Source: Candidatus Bathyarchaeota archaeon (lineage in GTDB: Archaea; Thermoproteota; Bathyarchaeia; Bathyarchaeales; UBA233). Taken from it: a stretch of 64,000 nt of DNA. The stretch lies in contig JANXEP010000040.1 in the NCBI GenBank assembly GCA_025057795.1, positions 33,700 through 97,699 of the forward strand, given 5' to 3'. Below are positions 34,754 through 44,938 of this stretch, piece after piece. The notes beneath the pieces are model-generated. The model saw only the letters and a list, made by a program, of their open reading frames with translations. It was not told where the DNA came from and searched no databases. The position numbers and the translations under genes were made by a program. Position 1 is the stretch's first letter. Each line of letters opens with the position of its first letter.

Positions 34754-37033
34754 TTAAGATTTGAAAAAACTGGCGAAAACAGCTTGGCCGAAGGACAGCC
34801 CACCGTCACCCGGCGGGACAACTTTGTGAACAATGAACCTTAAACCCGCAGCCTCAACGGTTTTCCGCATAATTTCAACGAATAAACTGTTGTAGGCTAC
34901 TCCGCCTGAAAAGCCGACAGCTTTAATGCCCTTTTCAAAAGCCTTCTCAACCGCAAGGGTGGCTAAGCCTTTGGCGAGGTAGGCGTGAGCGGAAAAAGCC
35001 AAGTCTGCCGCAGAGCTCTTTTTTCGATTTTCAAATATTTGCAGAAGCATTTCCGTTGTGTTCAAAACTCCACCTTCTATTATTGGTTCCAGTTTTAGAA
35101 CGTCCCTACCTCCCATAGCTGCAGACTCTAGCTTCATGGCTGGCTCGCCTTCATATGTGCGCTCGTAGCATATTCCTAGCACGGCGGCAACCGCATCCAA
35201 TACTCTTCCGCAGCTGGTCGTTTCAATGGGGATGCGTTTTCCTTTTAACTGTAGTAGGATAAGTTTAACCTCGTTTTCGCCATGGGGAAAATAACGCTTA
35301 TTCTCCATAAGCCAATCTACAACGTCTAACTTTTTTTGGAGGATTCCTGCGGCTACTCTGATGGGGTAACGTGTAGCCAAGTCTCCTCCAATTAGAGGCT
35401 GTTTTTCAAGGTGAGCAACCCTCCTTAGCTCAAGAGAATTTCTTGAGCCGAGTATTATTTCTCCGCCCCAAGCTTCGCCGTTAATCCCATAGCCATAGCC
35501 GTCGCAACATACGCCGACGATTTCGGAAACATCGTGTTCAACCATCAAAGCTGCAATGTGCGCGAAGTGATGCTGCACTTGAATAAGCTGCAGTTTCCTT
35601 TCCGACGCCAATTCCTGCGCAAGCCTAGTGGTTATAAATTTCGGATGCAAATCGCATACAACAACATTTATCTCGCTATTCGTCAAGTGAATCAGGTGTT
35701 CCGCGGTCTCTTTGAGAAAATTCACGGTTTCAACGTTTTCCACATCGCCTATATGCTGGGATATAAAGGCTTTGTTTCCATTTAAAAGGCATAAAGTATT
35801 GTTCAGCTCTCCACCCAAGGCTAAAATGCCGTTTTCGGCTTTTTCCTGCAAAATTATCGGCGCGGGAGCATAGCCCCGCGAACGCCTAATAAATACGGGC
35901 GTTTCACCGTGAACCCGCATCACTGAGTCGTCGCATCTATGGGCAATCCGCCTATTATGGAACAGGAAATAGTCAACTACATCGCCAAGGGTTTTTATGG
36001 CTTCCTCGTCATCCTTCACTATGGGCTGGTTCGGCGGGTTAGCACTCGTCATGACAAAGGCGGGATCGTCGACTTCGTCAAACATTATATAATGCAATCC
36101 GGTGTATGGAAGCATAACGCCAACGTTATGCAGTCCTGGGGCGACAAGATCTGAAAGGTAGTAATCCACACTCTTTTTCAGAAGAACTATGGGACGCGCG
36201 GGACAAGTTAAAAAATCGGCCTCTTTGGGGCTTATTTCAGCGAAGGACTTTGCTGCTTCTAAACTGCGGGCCATGATAGCAAATGGTTTCTGCCTTCTAT
36301 GCTTAGCCTTTCTAAGCCTCATGAGGGGCTCATCTCTTAGGGTGGAGGCTGCAACATGAAAACCCCCAAAACCCTTAACAGCAACAATAAAGCCTTCCGC
36401 AATAAGCTTTCCCGCCTCCCCTATGGGATCCTTGTGGGAGATTAACTCGCCTTTGTTTGTTGTTAGATAAGCCTTTGGGCCGCATTTAGGGCACGCCACG
36501 GTTTGGGCGTGGAAACGCCTGTTCAGCGGGTCTTCATACTCGCCCTTGCAAAAACTACACATGGAAAAATCCCGCATCGTCGTGTTTTCCCGGTCATATG
36601 GAAGTCTCTCGATAATGGTGTACCTAGGACCGCAGTCCGTACAGGTAATAAAAAAGTAGTCATGTCTTGGGTTGTCCTTTTCCCTAAGCTCTCTTAGACA
36701 AGCATCACATATGGCTACATCCGGTGGGATAACAGAACCCGAAATTTCAGCCTTCCTATAGCTTTCGATTATACGGAAGTCCGCGTACTCGCCATTGCCA
36801 CCATGTTCTGTAACTATAACTCTATGAATCTGGGCTAATGGCGGCTTTTTCTCTTCCAAATCCTTCAAAAACCTGTTAATGGCTTTTTCCGAGCCTTCGA
36901 GAAGGATTTCTACGCTAGCATCGCCCATATTCCTAACATAGCCCTTCAAACCGTTTTCAATGGCTATGCGGTAGATAAATGGGCGAAATCCCACGCCTTG
37001 AATTATGCCAATAACTCTAATTTTTACTTGCAT
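34754..37033 (-). CDS. hypF: Carbamoyltransferase HypF
   Basis: Uses carbamoyl phosphate to carbamoylate HypE. About 759 aa. Domains in order: acylphosphatase (VIGIIQGVGFRPFIYRIA), paired zinc fingers (CDACLREL, CTDCGPRY, CSFCKGEY, CPKCGPKA), YrdC-like domain (AVKGFGGFHVAA) and the Kae1-like transferase domain (HHFAHIAALMVEH, then GFSGGVAYN). I set the start at the ATG at 37033, which begins the acylphosphatase directly and has GGAG upstream; a longer frame to 37108 would overlap the protease gene. Confidence 0.95.
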   Translation of the reverse strand: MQVKIRVIGIIQGVGFRPFIYRIAIENGLKGYVRNMGDASVEILLEGSEKAINRFLKDLEEKKPPLAQIHRVIVTEHGGNGEYADFRIIESYRKAEISGSVIPPDVAICDACLRELREKDNPRHDYFFITCTDCGPRYTIIERLPYDRENTTMRDFSMCSFCKGEYEDPLNRRFHAQTVACPKCGPKAYLTTNKGELISHKDPIGEAGKLIAEGFIVAVKGFGGFHVAASTLRDEPLMRLRKAKHRRQKPFAIMARSLEAAKSFAEISPKEADFLTCPARPIVLLKKSVDYYLSDLVAPGLHNVGVMLPYTGLHYIMFDEVDDPAFVMTSANPPNQPIVKDDEEAIKTLGDVVDYFLFHNRRIAHRCDDSVMRVHGETPVFIRRSRGYAPAPIILQEKAENGILALGGELNNTLCLLNGNKAFISQHIGDVENVETVNFLKETAEHLIHLTNSEINVVVCDLHPKFITTRLAQELASERKLQLIQVQHHFAHIAALMVEHDVSEIVGVCCDGYGYGINGEAWGGEIILGSRNSLELRRVAHLEKQPLIGGDLATRYPIRVAAGILQKKLDVVDWLMENKRYFPHGENEVKLILLQLKGKRIPIETTSCGRVLDAVAAVLGICYERTYEGEPAMKLESAAMGGRDVLKLEPIIEGGVLNTTEMLLQIFENRKKSSAADLAFSAHAYLAKGLATLAVEKAFEKGIKAVGFSGGVAYNSLFVEIMRKTVEAAGLRFIVHKVVPPGDGGLSFGQAVFASFFKS

Positions 37034-37055
37034 AGGCGGCTCCAAAATTTCCTCT

Positions 37056-37550
37056 TTATGGCAAAACTGCAAGCAAATCTTCTTCGATTTTCTGCGCGGA
37101 AGCAGCAAGCTCCGGTGTTAGGCTTTCTCCGAAATCTGTTTGTTTAGGCTGTATTAGGAGAAGCCTTATGTTAGCTTTTAATGTTTTAGCTAAGTACTCG
37201 CAGAAAACCCGAAGGGGAAGCACGTGGGTTGAAAACGCTGGAAACATTGTAAGCTCATCCATCTTTACAAGCTTTGATTCTCCAGGTTTCAAGCCGAGCA
37301 TTGCAGCGTCAATCAGCAGAATATGGGTTGGTTTAAACTCGGTTATCTTCTGTATGTAACTTTCCGGAACCGTTTCGCACTCGATTAAATAAACCCTATT
37401 CGACACTTTCCCATGTAAATCTTGAACTATCTTAACTCCGACAAAGTCATCCATTCTGATGGGGTTCCCAATTCCGGCAACAACAACTTTTTCAGCGCCT
37501 AGAAGCCACTTCCTCAAATCCTTTCGGGTTTCGCTTTCCATGATCATCAA
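37056..37550 (-). CDS. [NiFe]-hydrogenase maturation protease
   Basis: Endopeptidase (HycI/HyaD/FrhD family) that removes the C-terminal tail of the hydrogenase large subunit after nickel insertion. 164 aa. The N-terminal VVVAGIGNPIRMDDFVGV carries a metal-binding Asp; LIDAAMLGLKPGE and FSTHVLPL carry the other ligands. It lies 33 bp downstream of mvhA and just upstream of hypF, so it probably matures MvhA of cluster 1 and perhaps that of cluster 2. The start may be 37550 or the nearby ATG at 37541. Confidence 0.9.
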   Translation of the reverse strand: MMIMESETRKDLRKWLLGAEKVVVAGIGNPIRMDDFVGVKIVQDLHGKVSNRVYLIECETVPESYIQKITEFKPTHILLIDAAMLGLKPGESKLVKMDELTMFPAFSTHVLPLRVFCEYLAKTLKANIRLLLIQPKQTDFGESLTPELAASAQKIEEDLLAVLP

Positions 37551-37583
37551 AGCATTTACTTAAAAAAGGGAGGGTTGGAAAAT

Positions 37584-39038
37584 TTACCTATGAACAGTCT
37601 CAATAAGCTTTCCTTCACTGTTGTAAATTTCTATTGTTAACGGCATTTGCCCTACCGCAAAGTGGGTAGCGCATCCGAAGCATGGGTCATAAGCCCTGAA
37701 AGCCATCTCCACCATGTTAAGCAAGCCTTGGTCAACCTTCCCGCCGTGGATCAAGCCCTTAGCCGAGTTCCTTATGGACATGTTTATGGAAGGCGCATTA
37801 TTCACCGTGGCCACAATGAGGTTTACATCCTTAACCAAAGCGTCTTCGCCCAAGACATAGTGGTGTATCAATGTTCCTCTTGCTGCCTCAACAACGCCAA
37901 CGCCTTCGCCCGGCTTGCCTGGCTTGCTTCGCACATTTTTGCTTGTTATCTCTGGGTCTTTAACCAGTTCAACAGCCCGCTCAGCAGCATATAACAACTC
38001 GATAAGCCTAGCCCAATGGTAAGCCAGAGTGGAGTGTACGGGTTTTCCGCCCAAAGTCTTGTACATGAGTTTATACTCTTCTTGGGCTAATGGGGTTGCC
38101 ATACCATCAGCAGCGTTAAGCCTTGCGAGGGGGCCGACACGGTAAGCGCCGCTGTCTGGGCCGTCGACAAAACCCTTCCAGCCCACCTTCTTGAGGTACG
38201 GCTGTTTCATGTAAGTCCATGGCTCCACATGCTCGGCGATGTGCTCCAAGTAGTCATTCGCCTCAAACTTTGCGAACTCTCCGCCGTTGGGGTTTACAAC
38301 GCGTATTTCTCCGTCGTAAAAGTTAACCTTATTGTGTTCGTCCACTAAACCCATATAATAAGTGTGCAAAGTGTAGGGGTCGCTCTTAATAAGCTCCACA
38401 TATTTTGTGTTGCCTAAAACAATGTCATGGAAAAGCTTTAGGGAGAACTTTGCAAACTCCACGGCTGAAGTCGCCATCTTCTCGATTTCCCGCCTATTCT
38501 CCTCGCTTAAGGGCTTAGAAACGCCGCCGGGTAAACCACAAACTGGATGTGTAGCCTTGCCGCCTATGATTTCAGTTATCCTCTGTCCGTACGCTCTATG
38601 CTTAATAACCTCTTTAGCTATGTCTAAACCAGCCTTTTCGATAACGCCTAAAATGTTGCGTTTTTCCGGCGGCGCGTCTGGACCTACGATGAAATCTGGG
38701 CCGCCCAGGTAGTAAAAGTGCAAGGTATGGTCGTATATATAATAGCCACAATACATAAGCTCACGGAGCTTTTTTGCTGTTGACGGCGGCTCCACATTGA
38801 AAGCTGCATCTAAAGCCTTTGTTCCCGCCATGTGATGGGCCACTGGGCAGACTCCGCATATTCTGCTGGTTAGGAGAGGCATGTCTTCAGCTTTTCGTCC
38901 AATACAGAATTTTTCAAACCCGCGGAGTTCCGGAATCTGCAAGTAGGCGTTTTCCACTTCGCCGGCATCGTTTAGGAATATGACTATTTTTCCATGACCT
39001 TCAAGTCTAGTGATCGGGTCTATGATGATTTCTCTCAT
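37584..39038 (-). CDS. mvhA: [NiFe] hydrogenase large subunit (MvhA type), cluster 1
   Basis: Catalytic subunit oxidising H2, group 3c. 484 aa. The nickel ligands are intact: RICGVCP near the N-terminus (Cys61, Cys64) and DPCFGCATH near the end (Cys453, Cys456), followed by a 25-residue tail. It starts with [13 protein letters not shown]. The ATG overlaps the mvhG stop by 4 bp. With MvhG, MvhD and HdrABC upstream it forms the Mvh-Hdr bifurcating complex that reduces ferredoxin and a disulfide using H2. A paralogue lies at 54116-55573. Confidence 0.95.
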   Translation of the reverse strand: MREIIIDPITRLEGHGKIVIFLNDAGEVENAYLQIPELRGFEKFCIGRKAEDMPLLTSRICGVCPVAHHMAGTKALDAAFNVEPPSTAKKLRELMYCGYYIYDHTLHFYYLGGPDFIVGPDAPPEKRNILGVIEKAGLDIAKEVIKHRAYGQRITEIIGGKATHPVCGLPGGVSKPLSEENRREIEKMATSAVEFAKFSLKLFHDIVLGNTKYVELIKSDPYTLHTYYMGLVDEHNKVNFYDGEIRVVNPNGGEFAKFEANDYLEHIAEHVEPWTYMKQPYLKKVGWKGFVDGPDSGAYRVGPLARLNAADGMATPLAQEEYKLMYKTLGGKPVHSTLAYHWARLIELLYAAERAVELVKDPEITSKNVRSKPGKPGEGVGVVEAARGTLIHHYVLGEDALVKDVNLIVATVNNAPSINMSIRNSAKGLIHGGKVDQGLLNMVEMAFRAYDPCFGCATHFAVGQMPLTIEIYNSEGKLIETVHR

Positions 39039-40027
39039 TCGCGAATCACCTTTCTTCGCAATATTGAGGCGGGCAAACCATACATGTAAAAGGTTCCGAC
39101 GGGGTCTTTAATCTGGTCTACGAGCTTTTCCGCTTCTTCTTCTGTGTATTTCTCCTTCTCTTCCTCTAGTCCAAGGATAGAGGCTAAAGCGCTCATCATG
39201 GCGGCGCCTTGCTCTGGAGCGTTGGGGCAAGGCCCACCGCAACCCGTGCAGGGCATGTCAGCCTTCAAACATCTTGCTCCACATCCGCCACGTGTAGCTG
39301 GTCCCATGCAGATGATTCCCTGTTCGAGTAGGCACTTTTCCGGGTCCGGAACAACCTCGTAGACACGGTATATGCGCGAAATTTTCTTGTTCTCCTTCTT
39401 TTTGGAGCACTCGTCGCAAACAGACTTCAACGGCGCCAAAACAGAGCCTTTCGGCGGCAACTCGCCTTTAGCTATGGCTTCCAAAGCGAAAAGTGTGCGT
39501 TCCACCGCCGGGGGGCATCCTGGAACATAATAGTCAACGTCCACTGTTTGGTCAAGGGTTCGTACGGTGTCGTAGAATTCGGGAATCTCCAACTCGCCTT
39601 CTTTGACATGCACTTTGGGTTGCGGATAAACATTTTGCGGGTTGGCAGTTGAGAAAGTTTTGGCGTAGACTTTTTCGAAGATTTCCTTTTTGTTGTGGAG
39701 GTTTGCAAGTCCCGGGACGCCGCCGAGGTGGGCGCATGCGCCGTAAGCCACAAGCACCTTTGACTTTTGCCTTAGAAGCTTCGCCAAATATTCCTGTTCG
39801 CTGTTGCGGATCCCACCGTTAAAGAAGCACACATCTATGTACTTATTGGGCATGTTTTCTACATCTTTGTATTTTATGTCCATTGCTACGGGCCAAAACA
39901 CGATGTCGGCGATTTGCACTGCATCTAAGATTTTCTCGTTAATGTCTAATACAGCGATTTCGCATCCGCCGCAGCTTGCCGCCCAATAAAACGCGAACTT
40001 CAATTTTTGTTTTGCCATACGCGTCAT
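39035..40027 (-). CDS. mvhG: [NiFe] hydrogenase small subunit (MvhG type), cluster 1
   Basis: Electron-transfer subunit with three iron-sulfur clusters. 330 aa. The proximal cluster region is [14 protein letters not shown], and later cysteines lie in [28 protein letters not shown] and [11 protein letters not shown]. There is no Tat signal, so the complex is cytoplasmic. The start may be 40027 or the ATG at 40018 (MAKQK); neither has a decisive ribosome site. The hdrB stop is four bases upstream. Compared with the cluster 2 paralogue it has a longer Glu/Lys-rich insert near the C-terminus. Confidence 0.94.
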   Translation of the reverse strand: MTRMAKQKLKFAFYWAASCGGCEIAVLDINEKILDAVQIADIVFWPVAMDIKYKDVENMPNKYIDVCFFNGGIRNSEQEYLAKLLRQKSKVLVAYGACAHLGGVPGLANLHNKKEIFEKVYAKTFSTANPQNVYPQPKVHVKEGELEIPEFYDTVRTLDQTVDVDYYVPGCPPAVERTLFALEAIAKGELPPKGSVLAPLKSVCDECSKKKENKKISRIYRVYEVVPDPEKCLLEQGIICMGPATRGGCGARCLKADMPCTGCGGPCPNAPEQGAAMMSALASILGLEEEKEKYTEEEAEKLVDQIKDPVGTFYMYGLPASILRRKVIRE

Positions 40028-40031
40028 ACTC

Positions 40032-40910
40032 TTACTTAATTTGTTTGAGTAGTTCTGCGGGCTTGACCCTAAGCTCGTTTATGGCAAGCTCGTCTGGAGA
40101 AAAGCCCATAGCCAGACCGAGAAGCTGTGGATAGTGGAGCACCGGCATGTTGAATTTCTCGTTAAAAGCTCTTTCAATCCGGGGCTGGTTTAAGTCGAAC
40201 ATTATGTGGCAGAAGGGACAAACCGTTATAAGCGCTTGAGCGCCCACAGCCCTCACATGCTCAAGCTTTTCCTTAGCCATCTGGAAAGGCACATCTTCGT
40301 TAACGCCTATAATCGGGTTTCCACAGCATTCAGCCTCATCCACATAGTCGAGACATTTAGCTCCAGTAAGCCTAATCAGTTCTTTTAGTGTTGTCGGGTT
40401 TTCCGGATCGTCTCTTCCAACAATTTTTTTAGGCCTTAAGACGTGGCATCCGCTGTGCTGGGCTACCTGCAGCCCTGTTAAAGGCTTGGTCACAGCGTTC
40501 TTAATCTTTTCAAATCCCACATCCTCGGAGAGCACGTAAATTAAGTGTTTAACTTCTGTTGTGCCTTTGAACTCCATTCCAACTTCTTTCAGGTAGCCGT
40601 TAATCTTTTCCCTAAGCTTCTTGTCTTCCTTTAGGATTTTGTTGGTTTCGTTTAGGCTGCAGAAACACCCATTGCACAAGGTCATTATGGGCAAGCTGGC
40701 TTTCTCCGCTATGCAAAGGTTTCGCGCCGCCAATGTCAACATTAAGTCGTGGTTTATCACGTCCATTGGGTAACCGCAGCAGTTGTACTCCGGCATTTCC
40801 ACAACTTCGACGCCCAATTTTGCAAGCATTTTTCGAGCTGAAATTTCATAGCTTGAAAGCCTATATGGAATAACGCAGCCTGGAAACAGCAAATATTTAG
40901 GTTTGCTCAT
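40032..40910 (-). CDS. hdrB: Heterodisulfide reductase subunit B, cluster 1
   Basis: Catalytic subunit reducing a disulfide at two noncubane [4Fe-4S] clusters. 292 aa. Both CCG-domain motifs are present: YNCCGYPMD with later LCNGCF, and AECCGNPIIG with later CPFCHIMF. The ATG overlaps the hdrC stop by 4 bp. The natural substrate in an organism without visible methyl-coenzyme M reductase is unknown; CoM-S-S-CoB is not implied. Confidence 0.94.
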   Translation of the reverse strand: MSKPKYLLFPGCVIPYRLSSYEISARKMLAKLGVEVVEMPEYNCCGYPMDVINHDLMLTLAARNLCIAEKASLPIMTLCNGCFCSLNETNKILKEDKKLREKINGYLKEVGMEFKGTTEVKHLIYVLSEDVGFEKIKNAVTKPLTGLQVAQHSGCHVLRPKKIVGRDDPENPTTLKELIRLTGAKCLDYVDEAECCGNPIIGVNEDVPFQMAKEKLEHVRAVGAQALITVCPFCHIMFDLNQPRIERAFNEKFNMPVLHYPQLLGLAMGFSPDELAINELRVKPAELLKQIK

Positions 40911-41476
40911 TTGCTCTCCACCCTTGCAACGGTTTGAACTTTTTCAATTAGACGGGCTGAACCCGTAACCTCAAAAATTTTCATAACGTCCTTCACGTTG
41001 GGTTTTGGCAGCGGCGGCAGCCCTTGTTCAACGCGTTTCTGAAGTCTTGACTCTGGAATTTCGTAGACGAAGCCGCTTTTCATGAGGTTTGTGGCTAGCT
41101 CTTTGTAGACCAGTGGTAAGATGTTCTTGTCTTCAACCGTCATGTTCCGCAAAACCCTGACTATGCCAGCTATTTCTACACCCTGTGGACAGTGATCTAC
41201 ACACGTGAAACATGCTGAGCAAAGCCATAATGCCTTATCCAAGAGAAGCCTATCCTTCAAGCCCAGCTGAACCATGCGGGCTATTTTACGCGGCCTGTAA
41301 AACTCGCTGAATCTGGAAATGGGGCAGTCTGCGGTGCATGTTCCGCATTGGAAGCAAGCCATCACCTTTTCTGCGCCGTGCATCTTACTAATTTTATACT
41401 TAAACTTGGGGTCAAGCTCCTCGGCTTTGATTACTGGCGGAACATATTCACGAGCTTCACTTTTTGTTTCACTCAT
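40907..41476 (-). CDS. hdrC: Heterodisulfide reductase subunit C, cluster 1
   Basis: Iron-sulfur subunit wiring HdrA to HdrB. 189 aa with two [4Fe-4S] motifs, [12 protein letters not shown] and [12 protein letters not shown]. It overlaps both neighbours by 4 bp (mvhD before, hdrB after), indicating translational coupling. The C-terminal part, after residue 120, is helical. Confidence 0.94.
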   Translation of the reverse strand: MSETKSEAREYVPPVIKAEELDPKFKYKISKMHGAEKVMACFQCGTCTADCPISRFSEFYRPRKIARMVQLGLKDRLLLDKALWLCSACFTCVDHCPQGVEIAGIVRVLRNMTVEDKNILPLVYKELATNLMKSGFVYEIPESRLQKRVEQGLPPLPKPNVKDVMKIFEVTGSARLIEKVQTVARVESK

Positions 41477-41907
41477 TTTTTCTCCTCCATTTTTAACGGG
41501 TTTGGACCGAGCTTTTTAATTTGTTCAACCATATCGCGGACTACGGCTGCGAATTTGTCTCCTTCACTAGCGGAGACCCATTCCAGCCGCACACGTTCAG
41601 GCTCTATTCCAAAATCTTTGAGCACCTTCTTTAATAGCATTACCCTTCTCAAAGCCTTAAAATTACCGCTAAGATAGTGGCAATCCGATGGCAGGTGGCA
41701 GCCCGCCACTAAAACGCCGTCGGCGCCGTTCTTTAAGGCTTCAAGTATGAAGGCGGGGTCTATTCTTCCGCTACACATGACGCGTATAACGCGGATGTTT
41801 GGCGGATATTGGATGCGGCTTACGCCGGCTAAGTCTGCGCCAGCATATGCGCACCAGTTGCAAAGAAAACCGACGATTTTAGGCTCAAAATCTTGCTTTG
41901 TGCTCAT
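41473..41907 (-). CDS. mvhD: MvhD/FlpD-type [2Fe-2S] subunit, cluster 1
   Basis: Transfers electrons from hydrogenase to HdrA. 144 aa. Cysteines typical of the family occur in [24 protein letters not shown] and [16 protein letters not shown]. It overlaps hdrA upstream and hdrC downstream by 4 bp each. A second, fused MvhD copy lies upstream of hdrA in the same operon, so this operon encodes two MvhD domains. Confidence 0.93.
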   Translation of the reverse strand: MSTKQDFEPKIVGFLCNWCAYAGADLAGVSRIQYPPNIRVIRVMCSGRIDPAFILEALKNGADGVLVAGCHLPSDCHYLSGNFKALRRVMLLKKVLKDFGIEPERVRLEWVSASEGDKFAAVVRDMVEQIKKLGPNPLKMEEKK

Positions 41908-44900
41908 GTGGCAGCCGCCTCCATCTCCTTCAGGATTGCCCTAACCTGGGCGAGGATTTCTTCGGTTGTGAAGTGGCCGAGGGTTATGGCTTTTGTTGGA
42001 CATGCTGTTCCGCAGACACCGCATCCTTTGCATAGAGCCTCAATTACGTGTGCAACTGTTTTGTCTTCTTTCTTAAGCATTTCAATCGCGCCGTAGGGGC
42101 ATAGAAATTCACAGATTCTACATCCACTACATAAATCTTCATCTACATTTGCCACAATTCCTTCCATTTCAAGGGCTTTCTTCGACAAGATTGTAGCAGC
42201 CCTTGCTGCCGCTGCGCAAGCTTGGGAAATACTTTCATCAATGAACTTTGGCGAATGCGCCATACCACACAAGAAGACGCCGTCAGTCTGGAAGTCCACT
42301 GGGCGAAGCTTCATGTGTGCCTCTAGGAAGAAACCGTCCTTTGTTAGGGGCACTTTAAGCATTTCGGCTATCCGTTTGTTGTCAGGGTTTGGGATAGTTG
42401 CGGCGCTTAAAACAACCACGTCCGGCTCTATTTGAACTTCCCGTTTTAGCACCGGCTCGTAGAAGGACACTTTCAAAACGCCATCATCGCTTACAACTTT
42501 GGGTTTCCTATCATCGGAATAGTTTATGAAAAGCACGCCTTTAGCTGCGGCTTCGCGGTAATACTCCTCCTTCAAGCCATAACTCCTAACATCCTTATAC
42601 AGGACGTAAACTTCAGCGTCTGGGTTTATCTCCTTAATCTTCAAAGCGTTTTTGATGGCTTGCCCGCAGCATATACGCGCACAGTTGGGGCGCTCCTCGT
42701 TTCTGGCACCCACACACTGAATCATAACTACTTTTTCGGCGTTGAACTTGCCTTTTGCGATTTTCTCCTCCAACTCGTGCTGGGTCATCACACGGGAATC
42801 TACGCCATACAAGTATTCTTTTGGTTTATACTCAACTGCGCCTGTGGCAACGATAACTGCCCCATGCTCGATTTGTTTTTCTTCGCCGCTGCTAAGCCTA
42901 ATCTTTGATTTGAAGTTGCCGACGAATCCGCTTACCTCCACAACTTCGGCGCCGAGGTAGGTGTGGATAAGCTTGTTTTCCATAACAGCCTTAATAAGCC
43001 CCTTTAGATGCTCTTGCGGGGCTTCGCCCTCAAGCAGGTAGTAGATTTTTCTCAAGTGTCCGCCGAGCTCCTTCTCACGCTCTACAAGGTGAACCTCAAA
43101 ACCTTGGTTAGCCAACTCTAGCGCGGCGGTCATTCCAGAAACGCCGCCCCCGATAATAAGCGCTACAGGCGTAACGTTAACCGTCGGGTTTTTCAGTGGC
43201 TTCAGAAGCCTTGCCTTAGCCACAACGGAGCGAACAAGGTCTTTGGCTTTTTCCGTTGCCTCTTCTGGCTCGTGCATGTGCACCCAACTGCACTGATCTC
43301 GGATGTTCGCCATCTCAAACAAGTATGGGTTTAACCCCGCCTCGCGCACTGTTTCTCGAAACAGCGGTTCATGGGTTCGAGGTGTACAAGAGGCTACAAC
43401 AACACGGTTCAAGTTGTACTCTTTAATTTTTTCCCTAATCCTTTTCTGGGTGTCATCTGAACACGTGTAAAGGTTTTCTTCCGCATAAACAACGTTTGGA
43501 AGCCTCTTAACGTATTCAACGACCTCTGGAACCCGCACTATGCCGCCAATGTTTATGCCACAGTGGCATATGAAAACTCCGATACGCGGTTCTTCATGGC
43601 TCACGTCCCTTTCAGGCGGATACTCCTTAACAGCGATAAGCTTACCCCTTTCAGAGGCAATTACTGCCATGGCTTTCGCTGCGGCACCGCTTGCCTGTGC
43701 AACGCTTTCCGGTATATCTTTAGGCGCGCTGAAAGCGCCGCAAACATATACACCAGGCTTTGTTGTTTCCAGCGGCGCAAAAGTGGTTGTTTCACAGAAA
43801 CGATACTTGTTGAGTTTTATTCCCAAAGCTTCAGCCAACTTCTCCACGTTTTTCGGAGGCTGCATACCCGTGGAAAGCACAACCATGTCAAACTCTTCAA
43901 CCCTTGGATTTTCATCTTCACCCACATAGTGGACAAATAGGTTGCCCGTGGCTGGATCTTCAGTTATGCTTGCAACCCTTGAACGCACAAACCTTATGCC
44001 GTACTCCTCCTGAGCGCGTTTATAGTAGGCGTCAAACTCCTTGCCATAAGCCCTAATATCCATGTACAAAATCGTGCAGTCCAGTTTTGTTGGCACGTGC
44101 TCCTTGGCTATTATCGCCTCCTTAATGCTGTACATGCAACAAGCCGCAGAACAATAATTGTTACCAAGCTGAGCATCCCTCGAACCAACACACTGAACAA
44201 AGGCTATTTTCCTCGGAATATCGCCGTCAGAAGGTCTCAAAACAATTCCACCATAGGGACCAGAAGCGCTTAAAATGCGCTCGAACTCAATGCTCGTCAC
44301 AACATTCTTGTAACGTCCATAACCATACTCGCTTTTGAGCCGCGCATCGAAAGACTCAAAGCCCGGAGCCAAAATCACCGAGCCCACATTTAAAACTATT
44401 TCACTGTCCTTCTGGTCGTATTCCACGGCATTTGCTTTACAAATTTCCTGGCATGTTCTGCAACCTATGCATTTTTCACGATCAATCTTATAGCGCAGCG
44501 GAACTGCTTGTGGGAATTCAACGTAGATCACGCTTCTATCGGTTAAGCCCTTATTGTAGGTGTCTATGGCTTCCACAGGACACTTTTGGGCACAGAGTCC
44601 ACAACCGTTGCATTTTTCTTCATTTATGTACCGGCTACGTTTTCGAATCTTTACTTCGAAGTTTCCAGCCTCGCCGCTTAAACCCCGCACTTCGCTGTTC
44701 GTAATCAAAGTTATGTTGGGGTGTCTCCCAGCCGTAACAAGTTTGGGAGCCAAAATACACATGGAACAGTCATTTGTTGGAAACGTCTTGTCAAGCTGAG
44801 CCATAACCCCGCCGATGCTGGGCGACTCATCCACCAGATACACTTTAAAGCCGGAATCGGCTAAATCTAGGGAAGCTTGTATTCCTGCGACGCCTCCACC

Positions 44901-44936
44901 GACAACTAAAACTGCTCCAACTTTTTCTTTAACCAT
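41904..44936 (-). CDS. hdrA: Heterodisulfide reductase subunit A, double-FAD form, cluster 1
   Basis: Flavin-based electron-bifurcating subunit. 1010 aa, longer than the ~650 aa of methanogen HdrA because of a second flavoprotein half. Order: FAD domain 1 ([20 protein letters not shown]) with inserted ferredoxin motifs ([23 protein letters not shown]); the canonical N-terminal HdrA Fe-S region ([29 protein letters not shown]); FAD domain 2 ([17 protein letters not shown]); and two C-terminal ferredoxin motifs ([24 protein letters not shown]). It overlaps mvhD by 4 bp and follows the MvhD-winged-helix gene by 2 bp. Cysteines of the N-terminal cluster are retained, unlike the cluster 2 HdrA. 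Confidence 0.93.
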   Translation of the reverse strand: MVKEKVGAVLVVGGGVAGIQASLDLADSGFKVYLVDESPSIGGVMAQLDKTFPTNDCSMCILAPKLVTAGRHPNITLITNSEVRGLSGEAGNFEVKIRKRSRYINEEKCNGCGLCAQKCPVEAIDTYNKGLTDRSVIYVEFPQAVPLRYKIDREKCIGCRTCQEICKANAVEYDQKDSEIVLNVGSVILAPGFESFDARLKSEYGYGRYKNVVTSIEFERILSASGPYGGIVLRPSDGDIPRKIAFVQCVGSRDAQLGNNYCSAACCMYSIKEAIIAKEHVPTKLDCTILYMDIRAYGKEFDAYYKRAQEEYGIRFVRSRVASITEDPATGNLFVHYVGEDENPRVEEFDMVVLSTGMQPPKNVEKLAEALGIKLNKYRFCETTTFAPLETTKPGVYVCGAFSAPKDIPESVAQASGAAAKAMAVIASERGKLIAVKEYPPERDVSHEEPRIGVFICHCGINIGGIVRVPEVVEYVKRLPNVVYAEENLYTCSDDTQKRIREKIKEYNLNRVVVASCTPRTHEPLFRETVREAGLNPYLFEMANIRDQCSWVHMHEPEEATEKAKDLVRSVVAKARLLKPLKNPTVNVTPVALIIGGGVSGMTAALELANQGFEVHLVEREKELGGHLRKIYYLLEGEAPQEHLKGLIKAVMENKLIHTYLGAEVVEVSGFVGNFKSKIRLSSGEEKQIEHGAVIVATGAVEYKPKEYLYGVDSRVMTQHELEEKIAKGKFNAEKVVMIQCVGARNEERPNCARICCGQAIKNALKIKEINPDAEVYVLYKDVRSYGLKEEYYREAAAKGVLFINYSDDRKPKVVSDDGVLKVSFYEPVLKREVQIEPDVVVLSAATIPNPDNKRIAEMLKVPLTKDGFFLEAHMKLRPVDFQTDGVFLCGMAHSPKFIDESISQACAAAARAATILSKKALEMEGIVANVDEDLCSGCRICEFLCPYGAIEMLKKEDKTVAHVIEALCKGCGVCGTACPTKAITLGHFTTEEILAQVRAILKEMEAAAT

Positions 44937-44938
44937 TT

